A stretch of DNA of 64,000 bases from Flavobacterium praedii (GTDB lineage Bacteria; Bacteroidota; Bacteroidia; Flavobacteriales; Flavobacteriaceae): the NCBI RefSeq assembly GCF_026810365.1, contig NZ_CP113948.1, positions 1,203,001-1,267,000 of the forward strand, in the 5' to 3' direction. Shown in pieces: positions 1 to 8,465 of the stretch. Position 1 is the first letter of the stretch. Every line of letters starts with the position of its first letter. Below the pieces are notes generated by a model, which saw nothing but the letters and a program-made list of their open reading frames with translations, ran no database searches and was not told where the DNA came from. The position numbers were made by a program, and so were the translations under genes.

Positions 1-455
1 GTTTAATCCGAACCACAAAAGATGAATCATAAATTTGTCAACTTATTACCACTTCCTCAAAAATAAATGGCAATAAAAAAAATACTTTTTCTGATTTGCC
101 AGGTTGGCACAATGGCATCAAGAACATAGAAGTTTTCCAACCTTCCGTCTATGACCAACGAAATGGTACACGAGCTTGATACCCATTAATCAGTGATTGT
201 ATTTCTTTTTTGAACTATTTACACTTCCAAATTTGTCACCTAAACACTTGTAATTCATTCCCATAAAATTTAAATTCTAATAATGAATGACCGTCTTGGT
301 CTAGCTAATGGAATTTAGCAACCTACTATTTTTTCTACTTTAAAATAACAATACTAGTTCTCTTTAACATCTTCTATTCTACTTCTATTCAGTTTTGTTT
401 TAGTTTATCATAAATCACAAAATATTGATTTTAAACAAATTAAACAGCCCAAAGA
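1..455. other. Intergenic sequence without a recognisable gene
   Basis: No reading frame here on either strand looks like a protein I recognise, and none is long. Short frames on the minus strand between about 1 and 210 are broken by stops. It may be an ordinary spacer or a decayed gene end. The only supported element nearby is the dps promoter that begins at 456. Confidence 0.5.
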
Positions 456-522
456 ACTGTAAATTCTATAATTATTATCAAAAGTTATGTAACCCAATTT
501 CCTTCTCAAGTTACCATCTTTG
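456..522 (+). promoter_or_regulatory. Three-part promoter of dps (site A of a seven-member set)
   Basis: Upstream box ACTGTAAATTCTATAA at 456-471, second box TGTAA at 488-492, and -7 type box ending CTTTG (TTTG at 519-522). The gaps are 16 and 26 nt. The same boxes at the same spacing occur at 2887, 4516, 4812, 8346, 11372 and 13357. The start codon of dps lies 74 nt after TTTG. The two TGTAA cores are 30 nt apart, about three helical turns, which suggests an activator bound on one face upstream of the polymerase. Confidence 0.7.
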
Positions 523-596
523 TGTTGTACTATTTTCTGAATTTGGATTGACTAAATCAGAAAAATTAAATTAACAAATATAAAACACAAGAAAAT

Positions 597-1070
597 ATGG
601 AACCACAAATTGGAATTAGTAAACAAAATTTACAAAAAAGCATTGCATTTCTATCTTCAATTTTGGCAGATGAAATGACACTGTACATTAAAATTAGAAA
701 ATTTCATTGGAATGTATCGGGTAATAGTTTTATGGAATTGCATAAATTATTCGAAAACCAATACAAACAATTGGAAGCATCAATTGATGAAATTGCAGAA
801 CGCATCAGTAAATTGGGCGGTAAAACAATTGGTACTATGAAAGAGTTTTCGGAACTAACCAGACTCAAAGAAAATCCAAATCAGTATCCTTCACAAAAAG
901 ATATGATTCTTGAACTGTTAGAAGACCAAGAAACTGTAATTGTTCAATTGAGAGAAGATATTAAAGTGTGTTCTGTAGAAAATAAAGATGCTGGTTCGGC
1001 TGATTTTATGACTGGATTGATGGAAGAACATGAAACTATGGCTTGGATACTTAGGCGATATTTGAGTTAG
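597..1070 (+). CDS. dps: Dps family ferritin-like DNA-protection protein
   Basis: This 157-residue protein has the size and all-helical character of Dps, a cytoplasmic dodecamer that oxidises ferrous iron with peroxide and shields DNA during starvation or oxidative stress. The Dps signature KFHWNVSG lies at about residues 35-42, followed by an LHKLFENQY segment and IDEIAERI with the acidic residues of the inter-subunit ferroxidase site. A C-terminal helix carries EEHETMAW. The ATG at 597 is the first in frame and follows the site A promoter by 74 nt. No long lysine-rich DNA-binding tail is visible. Family assignment is secure; DNA binding is inferred. Confidence 0.95.
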   Translation: MEPQIGISKQNLQKSIAFLSSILADEMTLYIKIRKFHWNVSGNSFMELHKLFENQYKQLEASIDEIAERISKLGGKTIGTMKEFSELTRLKENPNQYPSQKDMILELLEDQETVIVQLREDIKVCSVENKDAGSADFMTGLMEEHETMAWILRRYLS

Positions 1071-1098
1071 TACAATACTAAAGTTTAAAATTATTAAA

Positions 1099-1272
1099 AT
1101 GAAAAAAGTAGAAGAAAAATTGATGTCCAGTTCTAAAAGTAATTGCAAAGTAGGGAAAATTACGGTTCCCAAAAATGGAGCAGGTGATTCATGTGTTTTA
1201 CAAATTGATTTTAAAACAGCTGATTTCAAAAAATCAAATATTGCTTTTACGGAAAAGGCAAAAAATCTCTAG
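1099..1272 (+). CDS. Small hypothetical protein (57 aa)
   Basis: A short frame runs from ATG at 1099 to TAG at 1271-1272, only 28 nt after dps. The product is basic and soluble, starts MKKVEEKLMSSSKSN and has two cysteines (residues 16 and 32). There is no signal peptide or membrane segment. I do not recognise the family. Close spacing suggests co-transcription with dps, but no clear ribosome-binding site helps, so it could also be a chance frame. Confidence 0.45.
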   Translation: MKKVEEKLMSSSKSNCKVGKITVPKNGAGDSCVLQIDFKTADFKKSNIAFTEKAKNL

Positions 1273-1309
1273 AAATCAATTTATCATATAATCTTTAAAA
1301 ATAATAGAC

Positions 1310-1570
1310 ATGTATCATATTTCAATTATATCCTCAAGTATCAGGACTGATCGAAAAAGTAATACTGTTGCATTGTACTTGAAAAAGTTTGTAGTTGAAC
1401 ACAAATTAGCTACAGTTGAAATAGTAGATTTAAAAACCTATAATTTTCCATTATTTGAAGAACAATTACAATTTCAAGAAAAACCAGCAGCTATTTTTAT
1501 TAAAAAATTACTTTGTTCCATTAAATTGGTTAAAAAAGAGTTGTATCCATCGGATGTAATTCAATTTTAA
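1310..1570 (+). pseudogene. Truncated NADPH-dependent FMN reductase-like (flavodoxin fold) fragment
   Basis: The first 65 or so residues look like the start of the NADPH-dependent FMN reductase family: strand ISIISSSIRTDRKSN with the phosphate loop, a helix, then VEIVDLKTYNFPLFEEQ. Full proteins of this family have about 170-190 residues, with the NADPH and dimer regions after this point. Here the frame ends at residue 86 with an unrelated lysine-rich tail, and a perfect inverted repeat follows at once. I infer a deletion that removed the second half. A functional short protein cannot be excluded. Confidence 0.55.
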
Positions 1571-1583
1571 AAATAAAAACAAC

Positions 1584-1635
1584 AATTCGAGTGTTATCAC
1601 GCGTGAATTTTCAGGCAAGATAACACTCGAATTTT
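1584..1635 (+). terminator. Perfect 15-bp inverted repeat, probable terminator
   Basis: Arms at 1584-1598 and 1619-1633 (AATTCGAGTGTTATC and its exact complement) enclose a 20-nt loop and are followed by a short T-rich tract. It lies between the truncated reductase and the AI-2E gene. The long loop and weak tail make it a less than ideal intrinsic terminator. Confidence 0.5.
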
Positions 1636-1685
1636 CATTTAAAATGACTCCAACCCTATTAAATCTTACTATAAATACTAGAAAA

Positions 1686-2789
1686 ATGACCACCTCTTCA
1701 ACAACTGTCTCAAAGAAAATATTTTTGTTATTTCTTATCATTGCTGCCTTATATTATGGCCAAGTATTTTTAATGCCTTTTGTAATTGGAGGAATTTTGG
1801 CCACTTTATTTTTACCTTTTTGCAATTGGCTAGAGAAAAAGAAATTTCCAAAAGGATTAGCAGTTTTTCTATGTTTTTTGGCATTATTACTGGTTGTTTT
1901 GGGATTAATCACGCTCCTTAGTTGGAAAATATCCGAAGTAATTAATGATGTTGCACTCTTAAAAGAAAAAGCTGTAGATACTGTTGCTTATCTTCAAAAA
2001 TACATTTTCAATCATTTTAATATTTCAATTGATGAACAATTTAAAATCCTAAATGAAGAAAAGCCATCGTATACCAGTATAGTACAAATTCTATTGGGTT
2101 CACTAGTTATAATTGTTACCAATATCATTTTGGTTACAGCTTATTTTTTATTTTTATTGTATTATCGTTCCCATATTAAGCAATTTATATTAAAACTCAC
2201 CGCCATTTCAGAACAAAAATCAATGGAGCTAATTTTGCATAAGATTGCAAATGTATCCCAACAATATTTGGTTGGACTTTCAAAAATGATTTTTTGTTTA
2301 TGGATTATGTACTATGCAGGTTTTAGTTTCATCGGTTTAGAAAACGCATTCTTTTTTGCTATACTTTGCGGATTTTTAGAAATTGTTCCTTTTGTGGGCA
2401 ACATCACTGGAACGTCACTTACTGTTTTGATTGCTGCTATGCATGGAGGAAATCTTGCCCTTTTGGGAGGTATTGTTATTACCTATGGAATTGTTCAATT
2501 CATACAAGGCTGGTTACTTGAACCTTTAATGCTTGGACCTCAAGTAAAAATTAATCCTTTATTTACCATTATTGCATTGGTATTAGGGGAACTTTTATGG
2601 GGAATACCAGGAATTATTTTGGCCATACCATTAACGGCTATGTTAAAAATTATCTGCGATCATGTTGAAGCATTACAGCCATACGGATTTTTGATTGGAG
2701 AAATTGAAACAAGTAAACCTTCAAATTCAATTTTATTAAAGAAATTAAGGTCTTTTTTTAAAATTAAAAAAAATACTAAACAGATATAA
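1686..2789 (+). CDS. AI-2E family (PerM-like) inner-membrane transporter
   Basis: The protein (367 residues from the ATG at 1686) is strongly hydrophobic at both ends, with about seven to eight membrane segments and a central soluble stretch, the layout of the AI-2E/PerM family. The family hallmark FLEIVPFVGNITG lies in the second half, and a GELLWGIPGIILAIP segment precedes the cytoplasmic tail. An in-frame ATG at 1644 sits just after the inverted repeat; I prefer 1686, where the sequence MTTSSTTVSKK leads directly into the first membrane segment. Members export small molecules or act as Na+/H+ antiporters; the substrate here is unknown. Confidence 0.85.
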   Translation: MTTSSTTVSKKIFLLFLIIAALYYGQVFLMPFVIGGILATLFLPFCNWLEKKKFPKGLAVFLCFLALLLVVLGLITLLSWKISEVINDVALLKEKAVDTVAYLQKYIFNHFNISIDEQFKILNEEKPSYTSIVQILLGSLVIIVTNIILVTAYFLFLLYYRSHIKQFILKLTAISEQKSMELILHKIANVSQQYLVGLSKMIFCLWIMYYAGFSFIGLENAFFFAILCGFLEIVPFVGNITGTSLTVLIAAMHGGNLALLGGIVITYGIVQFIQGWLLEPLMLGPQVKINPLFTIIALVLGELLWGIPGIILAIPLTAMLKIICDHVEALQPYGFLIGEIETSKPSNSILLKKLRSFFKIKKNTKQI

Positions 2790-2886
2790 TTGTTCTAAAA
2801 AAAAACATTTTCAGCACTACCCTTAATTTTCTCAACAATTCCCATTGCATATTAAACTAAAATCGTAATACTATGCCTTTTGCAAA

Positions 2887-2953
2887 GGTGTGAATGATGC
2901 AACATTTAACAAAAGTTTTGTAACTACAAAGCTTGATATCTGAATGACCTTTG
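2887..2953 (+). promoter_or_regulatory. Three-part promoter of the OmpA/TSP3 gene (site G)
   Basis: Degenerate upstream box GGTGTGAATGATGCAA at 2887-2902, exact TGTAA at 2919-2923, and GACCTTTG with TTTG at 2950-2953. Gaps are 16 and 26 nt, identical to the dps site. The gene starts 26 nt after TTTG. Box 1 matches the consensus at 9 of 14 defined positions, so this is one of the weaker members, but boxes 2 and 3 and the spacing are exact. Confidence 0.55.
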
Positions 2954-2979
2954 TCTAAATAATTTAACAAAAACACAAA

Positions 2980-4434
2980 ATGAAAAAATTACTATTTTTA
3001 TGTACGTGCTTAGCATTTACATTTATTATGAATGCACAAACCGAAGACCGAAAATGGAATATTGGAATATCAGGTGGTGCAACACAGTATAACGGAGACC
3101 TAGGAAATGATTTTTATAAAACCGATATGACGTTTTATGGAGTTGGAGGTTTGTCTGTTTCAAGATATTTAGGAAAATATTTTGATTTGAACTTAGCTGC
3201 AAATAAAGGAACTGTTGCTTATAACCGTCCCGATGGTTATTTCAATAGTGAATTTTCATCACTTGCATTGAACTTAAAAATTAATTTTTTGAATCCAGAA
3301 TACGTGGTTAGACCTTATGTATTTGGTGGTTTAGGAGTTATGCTTTTTGATAAAAAACTAGATGTAAATAGTAAAAAAATCGATTACCTGTTACCAACAG
3401 CGGGTGGTGGATTAACGTTCAGATTGAGTCCAATTGTAATGCTTAATATACAAGAAACTTTTATGTTTACAGATGGTGATGATAGAGATGGTGTTACTGG
3501 AGGAAGTAAAGATTCCTTTTTGATGCATACAGTTGGATTGTCATTCAACTTAGGGGAGAAAAAAGATGCCGATAAGGATGGTGTTTCAGATAGAAATGAC
3601 AAATGTCCAGATACTCCAACAGGTATAGCTGTAGACAAAAACGGTTGTCCACTAGACAAAGACAATGATGGAGTTGCAGATTATTTAGATGAATGTCCAG
3701 ATGTTGCAGGAGTTGCTACATTGAATGGTTGTCCAGATAGAGATAAAGACGGTGTAGCAGATGCAAAAGACCGTTGTCCAGATGCGGCTGGCCCAGTTGC
3801 TTTAGCAGGATGTCCTGATGCTGATAATGATGGTGTTGCAGATATTGATGATAAATGTCCAAATACACCGGCAGGTCAACAAGTAAATGCTGCTGGTTGC
3901 CCTATGGATAATGACAAAGACGGTGTGGTTAACAGTGAAGACCGTTGTCCTGATATTGCTGGTCCAATCGCATTAAAAGGTTGTCCTGACACTGATGGAG
4001 ATGGTGTTGCTGATATTGATGACCGTTGTCCAACAGTAAAAGGAAACATTATAAACAAAGGATGTCCTGAAATTGCTCCCAAAGATGTTAAAAGAATAGC
4101 TTATATCGCAGGTAAAATTTTCTTTGAAAATGCCAGTGCTAAGCTAAAAACTTCATCTTATGTTGAGTTAAACGAGTTGGTACTTATCTTAAACCGTTAT
4201 GATGGAACCAAATTACAAATTGAAGGTCATACTGATAGTAATGGTAGTGATGCTTACAACATCAAACTATCTCAAGAACGTATGGATTCTGTAAAACAAT
4301 ATCTTATAAGCAAAGGTATTCCTGAGTCAAGATTGCTTGCTTTAGGATTTGGGGAAGGTAAACCAATAGCAAGTAACAAAACTGCTTTGGGTCGTGCTAA
4401 AAACAGAAGAGTTGAGTTGAAAACAACATACTAA
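2980..4434 (+). CDS. OmpA family outer-membrane protein with thrombospondin type 3 repeats
   Basis: Domains in order: signal peptide (residues 1-20, ending MNAQ), an eight-strand-type outer-membrane barrel (about 21-195), a calcium-binding TSP3 region with repeated D-x-D-x-DG-x-x-D motifs and CPD cysteines (about 196-365), and an OmpA peptidoglycan-binding domain (about 378-484) with EGHTDSNG and the NRRVE arginines. Such proteins tie the outer membrane to the cell wall; the calcium-rich linker stiffens the connection. It is an abundant class in flavobacteria. The gene stands alone, with its own promoter (2887-2953) and terminator (4467-4500). The shared promoter layout suggests it belongs to the same envelope/stress regulon as dps. 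Confidence 0.93.
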   Translation: MKKLLFLCTCLAFTFIMNAQTEDRKWNIGISGGATQYNGDLGNDFYKTDMTFYGVGGLSVSRYLGKYFDLNLAANKGTVAYNRPDGYFNSEFSSLALNLKINFLNPEYVVRPYVFGGLGVMLFDKKLDVNSKKIDYLLPTAGGGLTFRLSPIVMLNIQETFMFTDGDDRDGVTGGSKDSFLMHTVGLSFNLGEKKDADKDGVSDRNDKCPDTPTGIAVDKNGCPLDKDNDGVADYLDECPDVAGVATLNGCPDRDKDGVADAKDRCPDAAGPVALAGCPDADNDGVADIDDKCPNTPAGQQVNAAGCPMDNDKDGVVNSEDRCPDIAGPIALKGCPDTDGDGVADIDDRCPTVKGNIINKGCPEIAPKDVKRIAYIAGKIFFENASAKLKTSSYVELNELVLILNRYDGTKLQIEGHTDSNGSDAYNIKLSQERMDSVKQYLISKGIPESRLLALGFGEGKPIASNKTALGRAKNRRVELKTTY

Positions 4435-4466
4435 AAATTTAATTGGTTTAAATATTTTTTTTTTAA

Positions 4467-4500
4467 AGGGGGCTGTTCTAACAAACAGTCTCTTTTTTTT
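4467..4500 (+). terminator. Intrinsic terminator of the OmpA/TSP3 gene
   Basis: GGCTGTT at 4471-4477 pairs with AACAGTC at 4484-4490 (one G-T pair), followed by a run of eight T from 4493. Confidence 0.8.
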
Positions 4501-4515
4501 TAAAAGAAATTAAAA

Positions 4516-4581
4516 TCTGTTAATTCTATAACTTATAAAAATAAAATTGTAATCCTGATCAGCTGTATAAATAGATCTTTG
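4516..4581 (+). promoter_or_regulatory. Three-part promoter with no gene downstream (site C)
   Basis: Box 1 TCTGTTAATTCTATAA at 4516-4531, box 2 TTGTAA ending at 4552, box 3 GATCTTTG with TTTG at 4578-4581. The spacing is 16 and 25 nt. No start codon follows before the terminator at 4711-4738, so this promoter is predicted to drive a non-coding transcript. Confidence 0.6.
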
Positions 4582-4585
4582 CAGT

Positions 4586-4738
4586 GTAATAAAATTGTAA
4601 AAGCAATACGATTTACACTATAATAAGGAACACATTTACAATCGTATTTTGAATATAATATAAGTAAATAAGAATTCATTTTTTAATATAAAGTAGGTTT
4701 GGGGCGAAGGGGGCTGTTGGAAACAACAGCCCTTTTCT
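4586..4738 (+). ncRNA. Candidate small regulatory RNA ending in a strong terminator
   Basis: The interval between promoter site C and a strong terminator has no ATG on the + strand. It contains an internal inverted repeat (AATACGATT at 4605-4613 and AATCGTATT at 4640-4648) and ends with GGGCTGTTG-GAAA-CAACAGCCC followed by TTTTCT. That is the architecture of a small RNA of about 150 nt. No known RNA family is recognised. The start is an estimate set a few nt after the TTTG box. It is transcribed towards the GH130 gene but is separated from it by the terminator and that gene's own promoter. Confidence 0.5.
4711..4738 (+). terminator. Strong intrinsic terminator
   Basis: Perfect 9-bp stem (4711-4719 with 4724-4732), GAAA tetraloop, then TTTTCT. 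It ends the predicted small RNA rather than the OmpA gene, which already has its own terminator about 240 nt upstream. Confidence 0.85.
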
Positions 4739-4811
4739 ATTGATATAAAATACTTTTCTAAAGAAAAAAATCATTCTATTCATTTGCCATGTGTATATAA
4801 CTATTTATAAA

Positions 4812-4877
4812 ACTGTAAATAATATAATTTAAAATAAAAGTATTGTAAGAATTTTGAGTACTATATATTGACCTTTA
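4812..4877 (+). promoter_or_regulatory. Three-part promoter of the GH130-GT4 pair (site D)
   Basis: Box 1 ACTGTAAATAATATAA at 4812-4827, box 2 TTGTAA ending at 4848, box 3 GACCTTTA with TTTA at 4874-4877. Gaps are 16 and 25 nt. The coding region begins 38 nt later. Confidence 0.65.
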
Positions 4878-4915
4878 TATATCTAAACTTTATGCATTAA
4901 GCCAAATATAAAATC

Positions 4916-5959
4916 ATGATAGCAGTAAAAAAAGAAGGTATCCTTATACAAAAAACTGAACTTAATTTTGAGAATGAAGGAGTATTGAATCCTGCAATAA
5001 TAAGAGATGGTGATTACGTTCATCTTTTTTACAGAGCGGTCAGTTTAGGGAATTTTTCCAGTATAGGATATTGCAAACTCAAAGGACCTTTATCTGTTGA
5101 AATAAGGGATATTGCTCCTGTAATTGTTTCAGAATTCAGTTATGAATCCCATGGTTTAGAAGACCCTAGAATTGTAAAAATTGAAAATATTTATTATCTC
5201 TCTTATACAGCTTATGATGGTGTAAATGCATTGGGAACAATGGCAACATCGACTGATTTAGTGAACTGGGACAAAAAAGGAATAATAGTCCCTCAAATTA
5301 CCTACGATGAATTTAATGCAATTACATCAAACAATAAAATAAACGAAAAATACTTTCGATATAATAATCATGAAGGAGTAACTAAAAAACAAGGTGAAAA
5401 AGTATTGATGTGGGATAAAAACATCATATTATTTCCTAGAAAAATAGATGATAAATACGTTTTTCTGCATCGTATAAAACCAGATGTTCAAATTGTTGTT
5501 GCTGTAAAAAGTTTAGAGGAATTGAATCCTCAATTTTGGAAAAACTATTTTATCAAATTTGATGAATGCATCGTAATGAAGCCCAAATACGAACATGAAG
5601 CTAGCTATATTGGTGGTGGTTGTCCGCCTATTGAAACAAAATTAGGCTGGCTTATTATTTATCATGGAGTTCAAGATACAATCAAAGGATTTGTTTATTC
5701 TGCTTGTGCTGCTTTATTGGATTTGAAAAACCCTATGAAAGAGATTGCAAGATTGCCCTATCCCCTTTTTAAACCTGAATTAATATGGGAATTGAAAGGC
5801 GAAGTCAATAATGTATGCTTTCCTACTGGAACTGCTTTATTTAATGATACCCTTTATATTTATTACGGAGCCGCTGATGAGCGAATAGGTACGGCCTCTG
5901 TAAGTATATCCAAATTATTAGAAGAACTAATGCTTAATACCCTTAAAAATGAGAAATAG
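4916..5959 (+). CDS. GH130-like glycoside phosphorylase/hydrolase
   Basis: This 347-residue cytoplasmic-type protein (no signal peptide) has the five-bladed propeller sequence pattern of glycoside hydrolase family 130: NPAIIRDGDYVHLFYRA near the N-terminus, SHGLEDPRI with the conserved aspartate expected to act as acid (about residue 82), GVQDTIKGFVYSA and YYGAADERIG near the end. Known members are phosphorylases or hydrolases of beta-mannosides such as mannosyl-glucose or mannosyl-GlcNAc. The exact substrate cannot be read from sequence. It overlaps the following glycosyltransferase by 11 nt and shares its promoter (4812-4877), so the pair probably makes or recycles one mannoside. Confidence 0.85.
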   Translation: MIAVKKEGILIQKTELNFENEGVLNPAIIRDGDYVHLFYRAVSLGNFSSIGYCKLKGPLSVEIRDIAPVIVSEFSYESHGLEDPRIVKIENIYYLSYTAYDGVNALGTMATSTDLVNWDKKGIIVPQITYDEFNAITSNNKINEKYFRYNNHEGVTKKQGEKVLMWDKNIILFPRKIDDKYVFLHRIKPDVQIVVAVKSLEELNPQFWKNYFIKFDECIVMKPKYEHEASYIGGGCPPIETKLGWLIIYHGVQDTIKGFVYSACAALLDLKNPMKEIARLPYPLFKPELIWELKGEVNNVCFPTGTALFNDTLYIYYGAADERIGTASVSISKLLEELMLNTLKNEK

Positions 5960-8345
5960 AATTCCCGCACAAAATAGTACTATGCTTCCAGTTGGATTAG
6001 TAAGTACAGAAATTAGATCAACTGTTACTAATCATTTGGTACTTGAAAGTTCTAAGAAAATTTCAGAAATTTTGTTCATTACCTCTTTTCCTCCAAGAGA
6101 ATGTGGCATTGCAACCTATTCACAAGATTTGATTAAAGCATTAAATAATAAATTTAAAAATTCTTTCGACATAAAAATATGTGCATTAGAAACAGATACT
6201 GAAAGACATCACTATCAAGAACCCATAAAATATATCCTGAATACGGATCAACCAAATGCTTTTTATAATTTATCTGAAAAGATAAATGCAAATAGTTCGA
6301 TTAAAATGGTATTGATACAACATGAATTTGGATTTTTTAGAAAAAACGAGGCTAATTTGATACAGTTTTTATACAAAATTACAAAACCTGTAATTATTGT
6401 ATTTCACACTGTTCTACCTAATCCTGACAGCTCATTTAAAGTAAATGTACAAGTGATAGCCCAATTGGCTCATTCAATAATTGTCATGACCCATTCTGCA
6501 GAACAAATTTTAAAAAATGATTATGAAGTGGATCCCAATAAAATAACAGTAATAGCTCATGGAACTCACCTAGTACCCCATTCTGACAAAGAACTTTTGA
6601 AAGCAGAATATAATTTGTCTGGAAAAAAAGTGCTTTCTACTTTCGGTCTTTTAAGTTCCGGAAAAAGTATCGAAACAACTCTAGATGCCATGCCAAGCAT
6701 TATCAAAAAAAATGAAAATGTTTTGTTTTTAATAATTGGAAAAACACATCCTTCGGTCATGAAAGAAGAAGGTGAAAAATACAGAACGATGTTAGAGGCC
6801 AAAATTGAAACGTTACAACTACAAAATCATGTATTGTTTGTAAATACATTTTTGCCTTTAACCCAACTTTTAGATTTTTTGCAACTAACAGATATTTATT
6901 TATTTACATCAAATGATCCAAATCAGGCTGTGAGCGGAACATTCTCCTATGCAATTAGTTGTGGTTGTCCCATTATTTCTACACCTATACCGCATGCTTC
7001 TGAAGTATTAAGTGATGGTGCTGGAATCATAATTGATTTTGGAAATTCTAAACAATTAGGTGAGGAAGTCAACCATTTGTTATTAGATAAAAATTTGAGA
7101 AATAATATAAGTTCAAAAGGACTTCATAAGATTGCGCCTACTGCCTGGGAGAACTCCGCCATTGCCCATGCTTTATTATTCGAAAAAACAGGAAATAAAA
7201 ACATGAATTTAGAATATAAAATTCCAGAAATCAATTTAGATCATATCAAAAAATTGACCACGGATTTTGGTATGATTCAATTTTCGATTATCAACCAACC
7301 CGACATTGAATCAGGATATACTATAGATGACAATGCCCGTGCCATGGTGGCTATTTGTGAACACTTTGAATTAACAAAAGACAAAACAGATTTAGATTAT
7401 ATCAAAATATATTTAAATTTCATTAAATCATGTTTGCAAGAAAATGGTAGTTTTCTAAATTATGTAGATGAAGATGGTGATTTCACGGAACAAAACAACG
7501 AGACCAATCTGGAAGATTCTAATGGAAGGGCAATTTGGGCTTTAGGATATTTGATTTCTTTGGGATCAATTTTACCAATAACATTGGTAGAAAATGCAAA
7601 ATCAACTTTACTTCATGCAACAGTAAATTTAACAAAAATTCATTCGACTAGAGCAATGGCATTTATAATAAAAGGACTGTACTATGCAAATTCCAAAGAG
7701 AAATCAACTACTAATATTGGAATAATAAAAAAACTGGCCAATAGAATGGTTGAGATGTACAAACACGAATCTAATTCCAATTGGATTTGGTTTGAAAGTT
7801 ATTTAACTTATGGCAACAGCATTTTACCCGAAGCAATGCTTTGTGCGTATTTAAGTACTGGTGATACTACCTACAAAACGGTCGCTAAAATTTCTTTTGA
7901 TTTTCTTTTGAGTAAAATATTCAAAGAAAACAGTATTAAAGTAATATCTAATAAAGGATGGTTGCTCAAAGAAGACAACACTGACAAACAAGTAATTGGA
8001 GGAGAGCAACCTATTGATGTTGCCTATACAATATTGGCGCTAAGCAAATTTTCTATTGCTTTCAATAACAAGGAATATAGTCAAAAAATGAAAATTGCTT
8101 TCAGTTGGTTTTTGGGAAATAACCATTTACATCAAATCATTTATAATCCTTGTACAGGTGGATGCTACGATGGTCTAGAAGATACTTATGTTAATTTAAA
8201 TCAAGGTGCAGAATCAACAGTAAGCTATTTGATGGCACGTTTGGCTATTGAAAAAAACAATAGAAGATCTATAAAATTGCAGACTTTAAGCCAAATTAAA
8301 AAAGAAACAACATTGAAATTAAGTCGTCCAAAACTTTTGGTTTAA
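5949..8345 (+). CDS. Family 4 glycosyltransferase with C-terminal alpha/alpha-toroid-like domain
   Basis: The 798-residue product has two parts. Residues about 40-400 form a GT-B fold, family GT4: SFPPRECGIATYSQDL at the N-terminal nucleotide-sugar side, a FGLLSSGKSIE glycine loop, and SYAISCGCPIISTPIPHASE in the donor-binding half. Residues about 415-790 resemble the all-helical toroid often fused to such enzymes, with IESGYTIDDNARA and a late NQGAESTVSYLMA segment. There is no signal peptide, so it is cytoplasmic. The ATG at 5949 overlaps the GH130 stop by 11 nt, implying translational coupling; an in-frame ATG at 5982 is an alternative. Genome pairing suggests synthesis and turnover of a mannoside, but donor and acceptor are unknown. 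Confidence 0.82.
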   Translation: MRNRIPAQNSTMLPVGLVSTEIRSTVTNHLVLESSKKISEILFITSFPPRECGIATYSQDLIKALNNKFKNSFDIKICALETDTERHHYQEPIKYILNTDQPNAFYNLSEKINANSSIKMVLIQHEFGFFRKNEANLIQFLYKITKPVIIVFHTVLPNPDSSFKVNVQVIAQLAHSIIVMTHSAEQILKNDYEVDPNKITVIAHGTHLVPHSDKELLKAEYNLSGKKVLSTFGLLSSGKSIETTLDAMPSIIKKNENVLFLIIGKTHPSVMKEEGEKYRTMLEAKIETLQLQNHVLFVNTFLPLTQLLDFLQLTDIYLFTSNDPNQAVSGTFSYAISCGCPIISTPIPHASEVLSDGAGIIIDFGNSKQLGEEVNHLLLDKNLRNNISSKGLHKIAPTAWENSAIAHALLFEKTGNKNMNLEYKIPEINLDHIKKLTTDFGMIQFSIINQPDIESGYTIDDNARAMVAICEHFELTKDKTDLDYIKIYLNFIKSCLQENGSFLNYVDEDGDFTEQNNETNLEDSNGRAIWALGYLISLGSILPITLVENAKSTLLHATVNLTKIHSTRAMAFIIKGLYYANSKEKSTTNIGIIKKLANRMVEMYKHESNSNWIWFESYLTYGNSILPEAMLCAYLSTGDTTYKTVAKISFDFLLSKIFKENSIKVISNKGWLLKEDNTDKQVIGGEQPIDVAYTILALSKFSIAFNNKEYSQKMKIAFSWFLGNNHLHQIIYNPCTGGCYDGLEDTYVNLNQGAESTVSYLMARLAIEKNNRRSIKLQTLSQIKKETTLKLSRPKLLV

Positions 8346-8412
8346 TATGTAAATATTATAAAATTCACTAAAAATTATGAAACATTTAGAGAAGCTAAAG
8401 TATTGAACTTTG
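8346..8412 (+). promoter_or_regulatory. Three-part promoter of the DUF2383-like gene (site E)
   Basis: Box 1 TATGTAAATATTATAA at 8346-8361 starts immediately after the GT4 stop codon. Box 2 TGAAA is at 8378-8382, and GAACTTTG has TTTG at 8409-8412. Gaps are 16 and 26 nt, as at dps. The preferred start codon (8466) is 53 nt downstream. Confidence 0.6.
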
Positions 8413-8465
8413 TCTATTAATAAATAGCATTTCTAATTTTCAATAATAACCTTAATTTGAATTCG

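Noticed and set aside
1..300. Minus-strand remnant gene at the window start
   Set aside because: Short frames with several stops and no recognisable motif; not enough to call a pseudogene.
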